Below, in pieces: positions 60,957-64,000 of a stretch of DNA of 64,000 nt. Position 1 is the first letter of the stretch. The number at the start of each line of letters is the position of its first letter. The notes under the pieces are model-generated. The model was given only the letters and a program-made list of their open reading frames with translations, was not told the DNA's origin and did no database searches. The translations under genes and the position numbers were made by a program. Origin of the DNA: Tyto alba (lineage: Eukaryota > Chordata > Aves > Strigiformes > Tytonidae); contig NW_024881321.1 in the NCBI RefSeq assembly GCF_018691265.1, positions 18,324,698-18,388,697 on the forward strand, written 5' to 3'.

Positions 60957-63900
60957 CTGGGGAAAAAAAAAAAAAAGAACATTATGAAAGGAGTTACACA
61001 GATAAACATACCAATAACTGAACAGGAAACTTAAGAGCGAATTTGTTTCTGTATGTCAAGAGGGCGCAAAGTATTTCAACGTGCAGTCGAGACCTCACAT
61101 CGAAACAAAAATCAGACTGGACAACCAGGAGGTGAATCGTTTTCATGGGAGCAGGGTCTTGTGATCTCTTTGTACCTACACGGTTAAGATACACCATGCG
61201 ACGTCACTGTTTCGCTGAGGAAACCTCAAGAAGTTCACACACTCTCCTGTGGGAGTTATTCTCATGGGACACATCCGTAACTAGCACCCTCTGGCTGTTC
61301 TGCTCTATTGTAAGAAAAGGGGCCTAACTCATAATAAAAGTTCTTCCCCAGCCTGCTCCAGAAGAACTGCTGTCCCCCTCTGGGGCTGAGAAAGCAGCCA
61401 TGAATGAAATCCGTCACCTGAGGAAAGCAAACTTAAAATGCATGCTAGATTTTATTTAAATACAGAAGTTGCTGCTGTTATTATTTGCTCCTTCTAGCAA
61501 AGTACACATATTTAAATTTGGAAAAACAGCAGCAAAACCCAGGAAAACACTAAAAATTGGGAGCAGTAATTCCTAAACCAGCTATTTTCAGACTCTTCCT
61601 TTAATGAATCAATATAACTCGCTGCTCATGGAAAACAAAGACATTGCCAAAAAGCATTCAGTTCAGTGTATAAGGTTTCCACTTATCCTGTTTGTAGATA
61701 CAAGCAATGGTACCATACTGGTAACAGTACAGGAAAAAAAAAGCGCACTAAAAGCATACACTCTTCTGCATTTCATGTCATCCAGAAAACTGTGTGAAAT
61801 TCAGAATATGGTCTTTCCATTAATAGAAAAGATGAGAACATAGCATTTCATATGCAACTGAAAAACCTGAACTCAATATACTGTAGCTTTGAAGCAGTGG
61901 GAAGAAATATAGAAACCCAGTAGTTATTAAATGCAAAAGATAAGCTTATACTGAGCCTAAAAACACCTTCTTAAAAAAAAATTACTCTAAAAATATTGCA
62001 TGAATATATACACCAAAAAATTATTTATTTTCCACCTGAGGATCTGCAAGAACACATGCATCAGAAGCTCTTTGAACTGTAGCAAATACTGTCATTTCAA
62101 ATATAAAAAGTTAGATGAAAAAAAAAAAAAAAAAAAAGGCAGAATTTAGGTAAACAGAATTTTAACCCAACTCTTATTGCAATAATTTTCTGTAAAAACA
62201 GTTTGTAAGTATACTCATATTTCATTCAGGGAGGAGGGGATGAGATCCAAGATAAAGTAAAAATACGGATTTTTTTTTTTTTCTTTTTTTTTTTTTAAAG
62301 ACTGGAGTACAAAAGAAGAACAACTAAGTGTAACTGCAAATTTCTGTGTACCTTCTACACATTCCACAGATCATTTCCTGCCCTTAAATCATAACAAACC
62401 AAGTTATTCTTACAGCAGTACTCCCATTGGGGCTACTGTGACCACTCCCTTTAAACACTCATGCATGCTGATTTGTAATACCTAGGCCTGTTGACACATT
62501 AAACACTTTAAACTGTTTCAAAATTCACACACACTGTCTCATCACTACACGGTTTCAGAAAACAACTTCTTCTAAATTTAGCATCCAAGTCATCTTGTTG
62601 CCCAGACTGCCATCCTTCAATACATAACCGTTGTTGACCTTAAGTGTATGTTGCTGACTAGCGCAATGCAAAAAGGGAAGAACTGGGGTTCACCTTGCTG
62701 TGATTTTTTTATGGGTTTAGAACTGGATATCCACATCACTTTCTGGCAGTGAAACGGTGTATCCTGCACACAGCACTGGCAAGGGATACGTGGCAGCCCG
62801 AGGACGCAGTGCCTGCCTGGAGCCCAGGCTGCAGGTGGAACAGGCACAGAACATCCCTGGGTGCTGTCTAAACCTTTGTGTCACCGAGAGGCAAATCGCT
62901 CTGCTATCACACAGCACAGATTTGCATCCAAAAAAATCCCTCTATTGAACTACCCTACATCCACTCTTCTCCCCTACTACCTCACTCAAAGAGAAGCAAC
63001 CCTCCTACCCCCAAAGCCAAGAAGAAACACAGCTTTTCCAGAAATGCTTTCAGTTCCCTTGTTGCAACAGTTACTATTTCAGGTAATAAACAACAGCACA
63101 TCAATGTGGATTTTAAAATAACCATTTTGTTTTACAAGGTACTGTTGCAGTTCTAATGCAAGTTAAAGTTCAGAAGGGAAACAGCAAACAGAATAAACTT
63201 AAGCTGTGCTCACAAAGATTAGAAATATGTTGCTGCCGTTGTTTCTCCAGCCCAAACCCAAACATGCTGCTTTATCTCTGTAGTATAATTTAGGGGTTAT
63301 TCATAGTATTTTTTGGAAGCAATTCACAGTTTGATATCAATCTTTTTCCTTTATTCCCACAGTAGTGGAGACTCTCTTACACTACCTGCATTACTCTTCT
63401 CTCTCTTTTACTAACCAATTTATTGAGAATTAATCTAGTAATGAACATATTCCGCTCCCCCCGCCCCCAGAAATTTGAAGGCATGTTATACTATTTTAAG
63501 TGCATCTATAAGTAATTAGTTTTGCATAACTCATGGCCCTTTTTGGTTCTATTAAAATTTTTCCTTATTTATAGCAGCCTGTTAATTACAATATTCCCAT
63601 TAGAGAAAAATCCAGGTAAAGCTCAGTGCTCAAGAGTCTCATTTTTTCAGCCTGCCTGCTCTTGAAGCCAGCTATCCCCGTACCAGCATCTTTCTTCAGC
63701 TCCACGGTGCTGGGTTGACCCTACCACCCCCACCACCAAAACCCTGACACACAAATGCAATATATCCACTTTTATCTCCATCTCAAGGCACACCCATACC
63801 TGAATTAAGCAATCAAATTCTCCTGCTGTTTGCTTAGCACTCTCTGGTTTTGTCACTAATGCATCTGATCCCATTCTATTCACTTCCATTCCATGAAGGA

Positions 63901-64000
63901 CAATAGTAGTTGTCCTCCTTGTTCCTTAAACAGGCATTGCCATTTCCAACCCATTGTTCCTTCAATATAAAACATCGTGCAGGATACATCAATCAAACAG
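60957..64000. other. FBXL3: FBXL3 intron upstream of the last exon
   Basis: Over 3 kb of sequence running to the window end. I searched the minus strand for the preceding FBXL3 segment (LLKMSSCPHVSPA) and for the F-box exon and did not find them. It contains an A20 run at 62118-62137 and a T13-C-T13 stretch at 62270-62296, and otherwise only short chance ORFs. Confidence 0.75.

Noticed and set aside
60994..61197. Minus-strand ORF next to FBXL3 as an upstream exon
   Set aside because: The peptide does not match FBXL3 and the true exon begins at 60956 with a canonical acceptor; this is intron sequence.
1..64000. CRISPR arrays, operons, tRNA or rRNA genes, phage or defence systems
   Set aside because: None seen; the window is spliced vertebrate DNA and no repeat-spacer pattern or RNA-gene box was recognised.

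Overview
This window is vertebrate nuclear DNA, most likely from a bird. The genes are split by GT/AG introns, promoters sit in CpG islands, and the 3' ends of CR1 LINEs (the dominant avian retroposon) are scattered through the spacers. The species cannot be named from the sequence. The gene order ACOD1 (+), CLN5 (+), FBXL3 (-) matches the block on human 13q22, where KCTD12 lies on the other side of ACOD1 and MYCBP2 beyond FBXL3.

Layout. Positions 1-800 are a CpG island with strong G-quadruplex potential; from synteny it could be the promoter side of KCTD12, but no KCTD12 coding sequence is in the window. Positions 800-25300 are a gene desert holding CR1 relics, microsatellites and no exon I can recognise. 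ACOD1 (five coding exons, 25509-32104, +) encodes the itaconate-forming aconitate decarboxylase; it has a textbook TATA box and interferon/NF-kB-like motifs upstream. Convergent with it is an intact four-exon gene of the ES1/ElbB/GATD3 family (33858-39086, -), whose start lies in a CpG island with NRF1- and YY1-type motifs. This gene does not sit between ACOD1 and CLN5 in mammals as I know them, and its reading frame has no room for a transit peptide. Positions 39.3-45.0 kb are a spacer with a degenerate repeat and one unexplained 293-codon ORF. CLN5 (four exons, 45196-52504, +) encodes the lysosomal ceroid-lipofuscinosis 5 protein. After a 7.8-kb spacer comes the last coding exon of FBXL3 (60313-60956, -), the cryptochrome-binding half of the circadian F-box protein; its upstream exons lie beyond position 64000.

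The genes do not form an operon-like unit. ACOD1 and the ES1-like gene converge at their 3' ends, the ES1-like gene and CLN5 are head to head about 6 kb apart, and CLN5 and FBXL3 converge. I found no mobile DNA-defence system, CRISPR array, tRNA or rRNA. The least ordinary item is the ES1/GATD3-like gene.
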